Source: Kaistella sp. SH40-3
GTDB lineage: Bacteria; Bacteroidota; Bacteroidia; Flavobacteriales; Weeksellaceae
DNA length: 64,000 nucleotides
Reading direction: 5' to 3'
Assembly (NCBI RefSeq): GCF_030686865.1
Contig: NZ_JAQYUS010000003.1
Coordinates: forward strand, 342,232 to 406,231
A program made the position numbers and the translations under genes. This document shows positions 30,601 through 40,400 of this stretch, piece after piece (the first letter of the stretch is position 1; the number at the start of each line of letters is the position of its first letter). The notes under the pieces were generated by a model. That model had not been told where the DNA came from. It was given only the letters and a program-made list of their open reading frames with translations, and did no database searches.

Positions 30601-31774
30601 TATTTGTCGCAACAGAAGCAATTCCAGTTACTGTAGAAACAGAATTTAGCGAAGTAGCAGATAATGTTAATGCCGGAACTCCCGAGGATTCTATCGTAAA
30701 TGGCAATGCGTTAGACGTAAAGGATCCATTCAAAACAGTAACCTGCACAGTGGCTGGGAAAGCAATATCTGCCGCAGCAATAGCCGCCGTCAATTTTGTT
30801 TCGGAAACATAGGTTGTAGTTCTCAATGCTCCATTCCAATATACTTTACTTGATGGTAAAAATCCTTCACCATTTAAAGTTAAAGTAAATGCACCAGTGT
30901 TGGCGAATTTAGAATCTGGATCTAATGAGATAAGCTCAGGCGTTTCAACGCTCACTGAAATATTGTCAAAAAATGCAGTGCTGTTTTTCGCTTTGTTTGC
31001 GTTCCAATACGCTCCCATCATAGTCAAAGGTTCATTAACAAAATCAGTGATTACAACTTCGTCTTGAAAAACTAAAGTTCCCTCCTTCGGATCATTAAAT
31101 GAAGTTTGATTGTCTTTTCTTAAATACAAGGACCATTTATTTCCTGCTGGATTATAATCCACACGAATACTTGTATATTCAGCCCCAAAATCTTTTAAAC
31201 CTGTCGTCGAAGAGGTAATTTTCACACTAGTTCCAGATGCTAAACCGTTAGTATATGTAATTAATCTTATTGGATCTATAGTTGTATTTTGTCCTAATGC
31301 AATAGCATATCCTTTACCAGAACTATTAGTAGTTCCGGGGGTTCCTGCCAAAATAAAAGCAGACCCAAATTTCCCACCACCTAAACCACTTGGATTTGGT
31401 CTTATCTGTCTCATATTAAAAGTCCAAGAAACCACTCCAACATTCTGATTTAAAGTAGATTTATAAAGCGAATTGAAATATGAAGTAGATGTACTTGCCG
31501 TCACCCAACCCTGAGCATTCGCTGCCGAGGTTGCATCATTGGTTAGAGTTAACATTCCGCCATCAATTTTGGCGCCCATATCACCACCACTTCGGGTAAC
31601 GGCCCATTTCGAAGTTCCGATTGGTCCTGTCGTTGTAAAATTTGGACTTTGAGGAGTTCCAGGAGTATTGAAGTTTTCCGTAAAAACGGTTTGCTGCGCA
31701 TCCAAAGGTGTTCCAATGAATATTAGTGCTGCAAAGACAAAAAACACAAATTGAGAAAGGAGAGATTTGATCAT
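24686..31774 (-). CDS. giant T9SS-secreted protein D (2362 aa), IPT/TIG, FnIII and beta-repeat domains
   Basis: The start is placed at the ATG at 31774. A TTG ten codons further upstream would add a non-signal leader, whereas this ATG gives a clean signal peptide (MIKSLLSQFVFFVFAALIF, cleavage near LDAQ). Domains in order: a lectin-like domain (about 25-280), an IPT/TIG domain (about 280-360, SLDPDSKFANTGAFTLTL), FnIII-like regions (about 484-600), a jelly-roll region with FDDTVDGVNLDTFQGIGM (about 612-830), and a very long stretch of short beta repeats (about 850-1550, such as GKTWNGTGILNMN). The shared module begins near 1860 (CSCEVNNGVVLTV), and the atypical sorting signal (VIYRDQDDFVVKSPK) covers the last 82 residues. 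It is the largest gene in the window. The binding target is unknown. Confidence 0.88.
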   Translation of the reverse strand: MIKSLLSQFVFFVFAALIFIGTPLDAQQTVFTENFNTPGTPQSPNFTTTGPIGTSKWAVTRSGGDMGAKIDGGMLTLTNDATSAANAQGWVTASTSTSYFNSLYKSTLNQNVGVVSWTFNMRQIRPNPSGLGGGKFGSAFILAGTPGTTNSSGKGYAIALGQNTTIDPIRLITYTNGLASGTSVKITSSTTGLKDFGAEYTSIRVDYNPAGNKWSLYLRKDNQTSFNDPKEGTLVFQDEVVITDFVNEPLTMMGAYWNANKAKNSTAFFDNISVSVETPELISLDPDSKFANTGAFTLTLNGEGFLPSSKVYWNGALRTTTYVSETKLTAAIAAADIAFPATVQVTVLNGSFTSNALPFTIESSGVPALTLSATSLNSVSTVTGIASVATNTYTISGSNLLAAATVNAPANFEISKDEISYADNLTLPYNVGFGTLTGQPITLRTRLKASALPGNYTGNISHTSPNALTKLVAVSGRVYAAEPTINASSITFNPITSTGFKINWDNGNGVQRLVLVKEAGAVTALPKDGITYNANAAFGTGSQIGTGNFVVYKGAGSSVQITGLQPSTVYHISIVEFNGLPATENYRSDGATGNTTTLNSPVGLQVKLANTSYKINFDDTVDGVNLDTFQGIGMSKIVESGQLDSNAWAFSGFSGGNIAFAGNSVEDSSYENGPSDGEEDDTGIYAFNVGTFKNPNYTLGIQPGGTGTSADFNPGSITLRIQNQNDAAMTSVNIGYKVYVYNDQEASSKITFSYGATPTGTFTDQPIVEVISPPTADLAPSWKAYYRVVTIPTGNIAKGGYFYIRWSGSLVSGTGAQDEFAIDDIEVIANPVSPNTVSFDGIAEDFVLQGNASLSNDLSVQTRLKFNGGKLSIKDKTLTIAGTVDNEGFPAGLTGGSTSKLVVRGIQNPTLSFDQTTPGATNLFDSFSLIGATANTVKVANPFLVNQLLQVDALQTLDLVTIPLGGTLTSIQNNGTILTQNTSAIPFSSGKTWNGTGILNMNAASIAQTLVAGNYNNLTLSATAGTTAVANVTVNGKLDLPAANASSTKGSLDMASFTLTMGPDGANTGVGEVTGIIKRDGFVPNKLYTFGHPNSSIIFPPAGTLPTSMSAKLTIGAAPSWRTGAIQRFYDIIQTGGISTKAIIRQHYLDSELNGNTETKLVFWGHKVTGSVNFEQGKSSNNLTDNWVEISNANVGEYFENQFDKVYITLDDTQGIGQIVWNGSVSDSWTTIENWTPNVKPGTDTKVIIPDATTTNNDPTLNPSETIGSLVIETGAIVNSTDTSQLFLTAGAGVWQNNGIFNPGTGTSSVTFNNLDATISGSTTFNNVTIPVGGGIRPSEGNYMSIAGTLTNNGTMFTALIPNTIEFKGINQVIPAPGGEAFGGYHHLIVNGTGVTFASTTLNVRGNLTLNQTVPFTGKTINLAGVSDQTIVGTAAINFNNLIVNKETGAVILAKDIRVDGTLTLTKGNIVIGDKNLTLGSNPVSGTFSTNNMIVADGTGVVRRPFTGIGSYLFPIGELDGAPSYAPITVELTAGDFSNAFVGVNVTHSKHPNNNSVQSYLDKYWNVQQTGISNAVATITAKYDPADISGPQGEIAAAQLNGVFNVVTNPWKKFGVLSNNTLVAENAILTSGQISAFTGLKAGTISLEVYGYGDFCLNSTHTMNAVTSGGDAPFTYEWSNGLPNAVQVDIPTTTVGKTDYTLTVRDANGFSATDTNIPVYIFPQSNGGIIAKSTQQICAGTVPTELKLTGSVGKILHWQKSTDINFSANTESNPNNVTNLSNFTTTLSGAEIGPVTATTYIRAVLQNGDCAEKYSSVATVIIKTTTWNGATLGWSDGLPNATTSLIFAKDYTTSAAEKLEACSCEVNNGVVLTVNPNTSITIKDGIINNGSVIIESDGNLIQLNDAAINSGNVLVKRTLTFRNADRKEYNYLISPVENGNLKTDLYRKDDGSAVIAPSVLYYNETNNRFYNSSGAYIPGRSLAIKEPAYNSGAVPIAFFYGKPVNGKVAYSLAFSGESFGYNLVGNPYPSNLDLNVLFKDNSTSIEPTFRFWDNTVNGIYEQLGSNYTGNAYAIFNAVTGTGGTGVSAVGVGKIAGESPRIPNNIVKVGQGFMVKAVGENKVLNYSNHIRLEDNTGSVFYGKSKQDDRYWLHMTAPSGIKSTIAVVYFAGGNNLFGAEDSRALENSDLIYSIVQGEQVSINGRSSFLNTDEISLGTQHFTAGNYTIALGDKEGVFNQGQNIYLKDKQTGMVTNLSEDSYVFAANSGASTGRFEIIYRPETVLVTDTKVKESIVIYRDQDDFVVKSPKIMSMIQVYDSSGKLITVLKANDKRAIFNVSGIANGMYVLKITTVDGEVVNRKISR

Positions 31775-32517
31775 AATACAATAAATTTTTAACGATGAGT
31801 CCAAATCATGTGGATTTGATTGAACCTGTAAAAGAGCGTGGATTAAGTTTTATATTCTAACTGAATAGAATTTGGCCAAGGATAAGCACGTAATATTTAA
31901 CAGAAAATTCGTCTGGAAAAAGTGATTCGGTTAAAAACTAAAAAGGGTACCGCCGGAAAAGCAACCAAGAAAAAAGTAAAACTTTGTAAAATCGTTGGTA
32001 AACAACTATCTTTTGGAAAAAGATAATTGGCGTACTGAGTAAGGATTTGAGGATTATTCATATAAATCATTTTAGTTTATATTTTATCCATCATTTTATG
32101 TTATGTTGCAAATATATATCTTTATTGGTAACAATTAACAAATTTTTTTTGCTTATTGTTATCAATACTTAAACAAAATAGAAACCTTTTCCCACTAAAA
32201 AATTGGCACACTGAAAATTATTTACTTTTAATATAATATAAGGAAAAAGACCCATCAAATGAATCTAAAATACGAATAAAATTAATTTACAAAAAATAAA
32301 ATATTCCTGAATTAATTAAAAATGATGAGTCCTTAGAAAATAATTGACAGTTGTTTAAAGAAATCATTAACAAAGTCAAAATCATGGATCCTTTTTAAAT
32401 TGAAACCAAACAAATCATGGGTAAAATAAGCAACCAACCAAAGACCCACTCATCCTTTTTTGGGGAAAATCGCGAGCAAATCATGATCTGAATCCTTTAT
32501 ACATATTGACTAAATCC
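31775..32517. other. intergenic leader region of protein D gene
   Basis: About 740 bp without a credible gene. A minus-strand promoter box (TATATTTG) lies at 32109-32116, which would give a leader of roughly 330 nt. The remainder is AT-rich with no repeat family recognised. Confidence 0.45.
32109..32116 (-). promoter_or_regulatory. putative promoter of protein D gene, -7 box
   Basis: The minus strand reads TATATTTG (TAnnTTTG), about 335 nt upstream of the chosen ATG. No nearer consensus match was found, so the leader would be long, as proposed for protein A gene. Confidence 0.4.
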
Positions 32518-32546
32518 AAAAAAATCCTCAGAAGAGGATTTTTTTT
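32518..32546 (-). terminator. Rho-independent terminator, UUCU-loop variant
   Basis: Arms ATCCTC/GAGGAT as in the other array terminators, but the loop reads TTCT on the minus strand, losing the C(UUCG)G tetraloop. It starts directly after the stop codon of protein E gene. Confidence 0.85.
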
Positions 32547-32547
32547 A

Positions 32548-35500
32548 CTATTTGATTATTTTTTTACTAGTGACTTCACCATCGGCACTTGTAATTTTAA
32601 GCAAGTACATTCCGCGTATTAATTTACTGGAATCCAATACTCCTTGTTTACTGTTAGGTTGAAGGATTGTGACGAGTTTTCCAGAAGGATCATAGACCGC
32701 AATACTGGCGATGGTTTTTGGACCTTTAATTACGAAATCATTTCCATCTCGGTAAACCACTATGCCCTCTTTCACTTTAGTATCGGTCACCAAAACGGTT
32801 TCTGGTCGGTAGATAATTTCAAAACGGCCGGTGCTTGATCCTGCGTTGGCAGCAAAAGCATAATCGCCTTCAGTCACATTGGTTACTGTTCCAGTTTGTT
32901 TGTCTTTTAGGTAAATAGGTTGCCCATTGGCAAAAATGCCTTCAGAACCCTCGATACCAATGGTATAATTACCATTTATAAAATGCTGTGTTCCTAATGG
33001 AATGACCGCCGAATTTTGAAAACTGCTTCTACCGTCAATGGCCAATTTTTCATTATCGATGATAGAGTAAATACCATCTGAGCCACCCATTGTTCTGGAA
33101 TCCTCAAGTCCGAACAAATCGTTCCCTTCTGCATAATGCACAATCGCCATTGTAGAAATTATTCCAGAAGGCGTTGTCATTTGCAACCAATACCGATCAT
33201 CCTGACTTGCAGTACTGTTTTTTCCAAAAAAATCTACTGGCGGCTCAGAATCTATTCTGATACTGTTATTGTATATTAATTTATAGGACGCTTTCAGGGA
33301 TCTTCCCATAAACCCCTGACCAACTTTTACATAGTTGGTCGGCACATGACCCTTTCCAACTGTTGCTGCTTTCGTACCCGTACCATTAGTTCCTGCAAGA
33401 ACATTAAAAATAGCATAAGCTTCGCCTTCGTAATTATCCCCTTTCTGATCAAATATTTCATTCGCTGTATTATCCCAGAAATAGAAATTGGCATCGATAT
33501 TCTTTCTTTCATCACCCCCATTGATTTTATATAATTTTTTTAAATCGATATTGGAAGGATAAGGATTCCCAAGTAAGTTATATCCCCGGTTAGGATTGGA
33601 GACATTCCCATTAATCATGCCGAATTCAATTACACCGTTTTGCGGCGACCCTTTGTAAACAGCAGTTACGGTTTCTTCTCCCTTTCCGGTCGGTTCTTTT
33701 ACCGCCAATCCTCTTCCCGGAACATTCGCACCAGAAGAATTATAAAATAAGTTATTGGCTTCGTTGTGGTAAAGAACAAAAGTGGTTCCTGGATAAATAG
33801 TTTTGAAACTTTGATCTGCTGTGAATGCTACAGGAGATCCGAGATAATTATACTGTTGTCGGTTCCCACTCACCTTAATATCCCTTTTTACCGTGATAAT
33901 ACCGGAATTGGATGGAGTGGGGTAATCTTGTACCTGAATTAAATTCCCATCGGATTCCACAGTAATGTTACCACCGTCTTTAATAGTAAGATTATTGTCA
34001 ATTTTTGCAAAAGTTCCACTACTAATCACAAGGCTTGCACCGCTTTTTACTTCACAACTACAAGCGATTATATTATTGTCCTGAGAAGTCTTATAGGTAC
34101 CTGAAGCAATGATTATACTAAGACCATTATTTTCTGTATTTGGATTACCATTAGTCCACTCAGTCCCGTTATAAGTTGAGATTGCTCCTATAGTTACCGT
34201 TGCGGTTGATGAGACACTGCCGCATGATCCGGTACTTGTTAAAGTTAAGGTGACAAGACCTGATTCACCCGGGCCAGCAGTATAGGTCGCTCTTGCGGGA
34301 TCATCAGCATTCGTCCAGGTTCCAGTTCCACCCGTCCATTGAGCACTTAGGCCACCGGTTACTGAACCACCCATGGGAGGCGTAGTACTACCTGTACAAA
34401 TTTTAAATGACCCACCCGCACTAACCGTAGGTAAGACACATACTATTTCATCCGCTCCCATATAAGGTTTTACACGAAATTCCCCATCAATATCAGTGGA
34501 AATTCCTGAAATAGAAACCCCTTGCAAATTATCGTTTGCACGATCGTTTTTTAAATGTAAATCATCGCTGGAAACAAATCCAGGCTGAGAATTTTTAGAA
34601 TTTGTATCTTTTTTTGTTGCTTTTATCCAGTCAGCTAATGTGCTATGTCTGTTAGCATCACCTTCACCTAATGAGCCCACGTATTGTGAAGAATAATAGT
34701 TGTTGTAATCTAAATGGATAAAATTACCTGAATTAGTAACTTTAGAATAAATCGCAAACCTTTGAGCGCCTCCACTTTGGTGGTTAACAAATATATTATT
34801 ACGAATATCCAATTCAGAGCCATCTTTTATAAATAAAGCAGCGGAAACTCCCTTATTTTGATTTGTCTTCAGTGCAACAGTATTGTAATATAATTTAACG
34901 CCCTTCCCTTTATTAATAAAAACTCCAAAACCATTTTCAGAGTCAGTTCCACCACCTCCAACTGATTTTACATCATTTATAAAATTATTATAGATAAGTT
35001 GATTGTCTCCAGATACATAGATACCATTTGTGTTTTTACTTTGAGAACTAAAAACATTTGCAATATCATTATTATAAATCGTTATATCATTCCCTTCCGA
35101 TCTAATCCCATAACTACCATCATTGGTAGAGTTTGAGTTCAAATCTTTTATAATATTCCCATCAATTTGACTGATTTTTCCTTTGATGAAAATTCCGTAA
35201 CCATAGGAATTACCGGCACTATTTCTAATATTAGCAATTACATTTTTTGTAATGGCTCCCTTTTCAGCATTATCCAAATAAATACCTGAATGATTTGAAC
35301 TACCACCTAAACCGCTTGGCAATTGTATGCCATCTATCACGTTATTAGAGACATTATAATAAGAAACATTCCTAATATATATTCCTAAAAAAGGCTTACG
35401 ATTATCATCAGAAGAACCAATTATGTTATTTTTAATAATCCAATTGGTATTTTCAAGATTAGAACCATCAATAATTATAGCTTGTTTAACATCTTTAAAA

Positions 35501-36612
35501 GTCGTGTTTAAAATACTATTATAACTATTGTTCCCGTTTCCACCTATCGAATTACCTCCGGAATAAATTCCCGCGGAGTAAGTTCCTACAGTTACTCCTA
35601 AAATATTTAACTGAACAATAAGATTTTGAAACTTATTATTTTCCGCTCCATTATACATCCAAATTCCCACCCTTTTTTCATAACTTCCAAAAACATCATA
35701 ACTATTGTAAATCGTCAATTTATGATCATTAAATCCATTATTCCCGTCAATGATAACCTTATCCGCTCCATTCAATGCTATTACAGCTCCATTTCCTATT
35801 TTTCCAGAAATTAATATCTCTTTTCCGAAATTAGGTTTAATTGTTAGTGTATTATTGTCTTTCTTAACAGTTTCTGAGAATTGATTGATCGTAATTTGAG
35901 AAGTAACCGTCTGATTTTCATTTAATAAAAAAGTAACTGACCCAGAAACGCCAACATTATTTAAAACATTTATGGCGCTGGTAATATTTGGGAAATCACA
36001 ATTATCAGCACTACCAATTATATAATTTCCTTCTAGTGGCTTTGTTATTTGGTATCCGGTAACTTTTAAAGTATTTGCTAAAATTTGCCAATAGATATTA
36101 TTATAATCATTACCCTTAGAATAAAAACGTACAGTTAATTTTTGCTTTGGATTCAAATATTGATTAATCTTAACCTCCTTGATAGGGTTATTATTGATTG
36201 ATTCTTCGCTAATCAAGTCTTCCGCTTTATTAAAAAATTCAGAAGTATCAGGTAAATTTCCATTTTCGGATATATAATACTTAGCAATATAGGTCAACGG
36301 ACCCGCAGACCCAGAATTAGTTTGCTGAAAGAAGAGATTAGAAATTTTGATAAAATTTCCATTTGTAGGAGCAATTGAAACTTCAAAATACCTATAATGC
36401 TCAAAATTACTATTATTCCATCCAGTAATGTTAGCTCCCGTCGAATTAAAAGTAATTGGATTTTGGCTCGTTCTAAAAGTAGATGCTTCTATAAAATTTC
36501 GCTTTGCAGTCACATCCCCATTAGAAATTAATGACCAATTAGCAAGATCGACATCCACTTGTGCAAACCCTAAAAAAGGCAATAATAAAAATAAAAGTAA
36601 AAGTTTTTTCAT
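32548..36612 (-). CDS. giant T9SS-secreted protein E (1354 aa), right-handed beta-helix
   Basis: The signal peptide (about residues 1-17, ending LGFAQ) is followed by a lectin-like domain (about 20-195). A long parallel beta-helix of the pectate-lyase-like superfamily covers about 225-670, seen as repeated short Asn-rich strands such as NKFQNLIVQLN, NNIIGSSDDN, YNVSNNVIDGI and ITIYNNDIANV. An Ig/PKD-like segment (about 690-795) contains VSAGGSFKICTGSTTPP. The shared module begins near 848 (CSCEVKSGASLVI), and the sorting signal VLVTDTKVKEGIVVYRDG ends the protein. Beta-helices often bind or cleave polysaccharides, but no catalytic residues could be assigned. The gene has its own promoter box about 198 nt upstream. 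Confidence 0.88.
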   Translation of the reverse strand: MKKLLLLFLLLPFLGFAQVDVDLANWSLISNGDVTAKRNFIEASTFRTSQNPITFNSTGANITGWNNSNFEHYRYFEVSIAPTNGNFIKISNLFFQQTNSGSAGPLTYIAKYYISENGNLPDTSEFFNKAEDLISEESINNNPIKEVKINQYLNPKQKLTVRFYSKGNDYNNIYWQILANTLKVTGYQITKPLEGNYIIGSADNCDFPNITSAINVLNNVGVSGSVTFLLNENQTVTSQITINQFSETVKKDNNTLTIKPNFGKEILISGKIGNGAVIALNGADKVIIDGNNGFNDHKLTIYNSYDVFGSYEKRVGIWMYNGAENNKFQNLIVQLNILGVTVGTYSAGIYSGGNSIGGNGNNSYNSILNTTFKDVKQAIIIDGSNLENTNWIIKNNIIGSSDDNRKPFLGIYIRNVSYYNVSNNVIDGIQLPSGLGGSSNHSGIYLDNAEKGAITKNVIANIRNSAGNSYGYGIFIKGKISQIDGNIIKDLNSNSTNDGSYGIRSEGNDITIYNNDIANVFSSQSKNTNGIYVSGDNQLIYNNFINDVKSVGGGGTDSENGFGVFINKGKGVKLYYNTVALKTNQNKGVSAALFIKDGSELDIRNNIFVNHQSGGAQRFAIYSKVTNSGNFIHLDYNNYYSSQYVGSLGEGDANRHSTLADWIKATKKDTNSKNSQPGFVSSDDLHLKNDRANDNLQGVSISGISTDIDGEFRVKPYMGADEIVCVLPTVSAGGSFKICTGSTTPPMGGSVTGGLSAQWTGGTGTWTNADDPARATYTAGPGESGLVTLTLTSTGSCGSVSSTATVTIGAISTYNGTEWTNGNPNTENNGLSIIIASGTYKTSQDNNIIACSCEVKSGASLVISSGTFAKIDNNLTIKDGGNITVESDGNLIQVQDYPTPSNSGIITVKRDIKVSGNRQQYNYLGSPVAFTADQSFKTIYPGTTFVLYHNEANNLFYNSSGANVPGRGLAVKEPTGKGEETVTAVYKGSPQNGVIEFGMINGNVSNPNRGYNLLGNPYPSNIDLKKLYKINGGDERKNIDANFYFWDNTANEIFDQKGDNYEGEAYAIFNVLAGTNGTGTKAATVGKGHVPTNYVKVGQGFMGRSLKASYKLIYNNSIRIDSEPPVDFFGKNSTASQDDRYWLQMTTPSGIISTMAIVHYAEGNDLFGLEDSRTMGGSDGIYSIIDNEKLAIDGRSSFQNSAVIPLGTQHFINGNYTIGIEGSEGIFANGQPIYLKDKQTGTVTNVTEGDYAFAANAGSSTGRFEIIYRPETVLVTDTKVKEGIVVYRDGNDFVIKGPKTIASIAVYDPSGKLVTILQPNSKQGVLDSSKLIRGMYLLKITSADGEVTSKKIIK

Positions 36613-37205
36613 GATTTAATGTTCAATATTTTTTTAAAATGACAATATCATGATCTACATGATAAGGAATTATATCGTTTTGGTTTAAAAGACACGGAAG
36701 AGTTGTAATAGAAATACGGCAAAAAGGAAAGTAAAAAGTGAAGTGTTTTATATTATTTTTTTCATTTGTTGCGAAATACTTAAACTACACATGTCAATTT
36801 AAGCGGCTGCAAAGATACATATTATTAATAAAACAGCAAAATAATCCTATATACACATTATAACATCGAAAACTATTGCGAAATAATACAATACAAATTG
36901 CTTTTTTTGCTAAAATAAACAGAAACAACTTCATTTCTTATCCTATGATAAGTTGAGTTAATTATTATTAAATCCCTAAAACACAAACCGCGCCTCTATT
37001 TTCAATTTGTAAATTGAAATTTCATCAAATATTTAAGGTATTATAGAGTATTTATAAAAACTCTAACATCTTCTTCTTATTGTAGATTTTAAATGGAAAA
37101 TTACAGAGAAGAGTCAAGGTAAATGTATTAAGATTCGACGCAGCTACCATAATGGATCACCCTTGTAATCCTTTTTAATAATGAATTTTAATCCCAACCG
37201 AAAAC
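36613..37205. other. intergenic region between array genes E and F
   Basis: AT-rich, with a minus-strand promoter box at 36810-36817 and no coding frame or repeat family recognised in the rest. Confidence 0.45.
36810..36817 (-). promoter_or_regulatory. putative promoter of protein E gene, -7 box
   Basis: The minus strand reads TATCTTTG (TAnnTTTG), 198 nt before the ATG. Confidence 0.4.
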
Positions 37206-37237
37206 AAAAAAGCCGAACAGGCTGTTCGGCTTTTTTT
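37206..37237 (-). terminator. Rho-independent terminator
   Basis: A near-perfect palindrome AAAGCCGAACA/TGTTCGGCTTT with T runs on both strands, so it could act bidirectionally. It lies about 170 nt after the stop of protein F gene and differs from the UUCG terminators. Confidence 0.8.
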
Positions 37238-37406
37238 AGGGGTTAGATTCTAATAATGTTATCTGATAATATCCTTACAAGCAGGTTGAACGTTTTGAAT
37301 CATTTTGAAAACACAAAACACCACTAACCTTCCGCTTGTCTAGAATCAAAACTTTAGTACTGATCATTAACAAAAATAGTCTTAGCCGATTTTTATGTTT
37401 AACCGT

Positions 37407-40400
37407 TTATCTGGCTATTTTTTGAGTGGTAACTTCGCCACTGGTGCTTGTAATTTTAAGCACATATATTCCGTTAGTGATTTTAGAAGCATCTAAGACA
37501 GCCTTCTTGCTGATAGGCTTTAAAACCATTATCAGTTTACCGGAAAGATCATACGCTTCTACACTCGCAAGTGTTTTTGGTGATTTAATAACGAAATCAT
37601 TTCCATCTCTGTAGACCACCATACCCCCTTTCATTTTAGTTTCTGTTACCAAAACAGTTTCTGAACGATAAACAATTTGAAAGCGGCCAGCGGTCTCCCC
37701 TGGACTGGCTTCAAAGGTATAATTGCTTTCTGTTAGATTGGTAACCGTTCCGGTTTGATGATCCTTTAGATAAATATTCTGCCCGTTGGCAAAAACCCCT
37801 TCTGCTTTATCAATCGCAATAGTATACGTCCCAGCAGAAAAATGCGAAGTTCCCAAATCGACTTGATCAATAAGAGTAAAACTGCTTTTTCCGTTGATGG
37901 ATACTTTTTCATTTTCTACCAAACTGTAGATTGCATCGGAACCACCCATTGAACGGGAATCATCTTTGGTAAATGCATCGTTGCCTTCCTCAAAATAAAC
38001 AACAGCAATATTCGAGGCTAAATTCGCAGGCGTAATCAAATTAAGCCAGTAGCGATCAACAGGAGTTTCATTTTCAACCGACTTCCCTTTACCAAAAAAT
38101 CCTTCCGCAGAATCTGCTTTTCTACTACTGTTACTGAAGGTTACATTGAAGGTTGGAGTATTGTTGACTTTTGCCATAAATCCCTGGGCTACTTTCACAT
38201 ATCTTGTCGGAAATTTAAGTCCCGCTGCACCTGGGTCACCAAAAGCTTTTGTTGGCGTTCCAGTTCCAGTTGGGGTGGCAGCATTAAAGTTGGCATAAGC
38301 CAAGCCGTTGTACAAATCACCCATCTGGACCGTTTGCGTATTGGCGGTATGATCCCAGAAATAAAAAGTCGGACTAAGATTTCCAGCTGTAGAATTATCT
38401 GCGTAGAATTTAATCAAATCGATATTGGATGGATAAGGATTTCCAATTAAATTATAACCGCGGTTCGGATCCGCAAAACTAGAATTAACCAGGTTATAGT
38501 TAAAACTGCCATTGGCAGGTTGCCCCATAAAAGCAGCAGTCATAACCGAAGTTGCAAAAGTGGCAGTGGTAGGCTCTTTAACCGCCAATGCTCTTCCTTT
38601 AATATAGACCCCAGAAGAATTCAGAAATTTATTGGTCGCTTCGTTATGGTAAAGGATAAATGGCACATTGACCGCATTGCCAACTGCATCTTTATAAATA
38701 TCTTTCAAACTGGTACCTTGTGTTGGAGAAGTAAGATAATTATATTGTTCCCTTGTAGCAGAAAGATTTAATTTCCGTAAAACTTTGAAAGTACCCATTC
38801 CCGAATTGGTATCGGTTTCATTAGTCTGGATGAAATTTCCATCAGACTCTACGACTACATTTCCATTATTATTTAAAAAATCAGAAACCTTTACTTCCGT
38901 ATTACCACCAACAGTAAGAGTTGCTCCACTGTTGATTTCACATTGGCAGACTTTAAAACTACCATTGGTGCCAGAATGATAATCGGCATTAATAATCGCT
39001 TTATCGGAAGGTTGAGGCAGAGAAGGCAACCAAGCCGATCCATTCCAAACTTTTGGGACAAGGCCTGTACTGGTAAGCCGAACATCATCTAAAATCCAAG
39101 ATTCGTTGAGGGCGTTATTTTGCGCAGAAATACGAACTTTAAGATTGCTTACAGCAGGAAGATCGGTGACATTAATTGCGCTATAGCGGTTTGCCGAGGT
39201 TGAATTAAAATAGGTTAAATTATTATCTGCATTGTATATTCTACTTCCCGCAACTGTTCCTGCGCTGCCAAAACTCCACGGAAGATTCAATTGACCTGAA
39301 ACTACTTTCGCCTGCTGATACCACGTTACGCCTCCGTCTGGACTTATTTCAACCAATACATAATCCAGTTTATCATCATGAATGGATGTACTTTCATTCG
39401 CAGCATTCAAATCATCCATGCCATTACTGGCACTACCCAAAGAAAAACCTGCGACCTTAAATGACAGACTGATATCAGTGTAAGCCGAAGTATTAACATT
39501 ATCAAAAGTTAAACGAACGCCAGAAGGAGTTTGTGAAATAGGATCTGCACCTTGAATCCGGTATCCTCTGGCTCCTTCAGAATACAGATTATTGGTTTTT
39601 GGCGCATCAGTACTTAAACTTTTTCCGGACGAAAAGCCGGTATTGGGTCCAGGTAAGATCACTCCAAAAGTGTTAAGCGTGTAATTCAATACAGGAATCG
39701 CCGGACTGATCTCAAAATCCTGACGCGCTACAACTAACTCACCTGAAGAGGAACAATAAGTCGCTCCACCTCTCACCGCAAATAAATAGGAATAATCATT
39801 AGGATCATTGTTATCAATACTGACGGTGGCATTTTTCGTGCCTATTGTGGTGGGCTCAAATTTAATTTCAAAGGTTGCTATTTCATTCTGGTTTAATACT
39901 TTCCCTACGACAGGACCATTCATAATAGAAAATGAAGTTGCATCAACTCCCGAAAGCGTTATACTCCCGATGGTAAGCGGCTCACCACCCAGGTTTTTTA
40001 TTTCGAACGCTTTGGTTTGAGAGTTTCCTAAATTCAGACCCGCAAACAAAGTATTATTGAGTCCGAGTGGCGTTACGCTTCCATTAGTAATAGAAGTCCC
40101 ATTCCCGGTTACTTTAATGTCGCGCACTCCTGCAGTTACAACACCGCTTAGCGCTACTGTTTGCGTTACAGCATTGGGAGATGTAATGGTAATGGCTCCG
40201 CCGTAATTGCCTACAGCAAGTCCATCTTTCAAACGCACGTGAATGGATTGGTTGGTTACTGCGTTGCTTGCATTTTTCGAAATATCAATCGTATTCCAGG
40301 GAGACATATTCCCTCCATCATAGGTTAAGTTAGTGGAGATTTCCCAATCTGTAGAAGCAGTTACATTAATATTTCCTGACAGATTGCTGCCGTTAATCAC

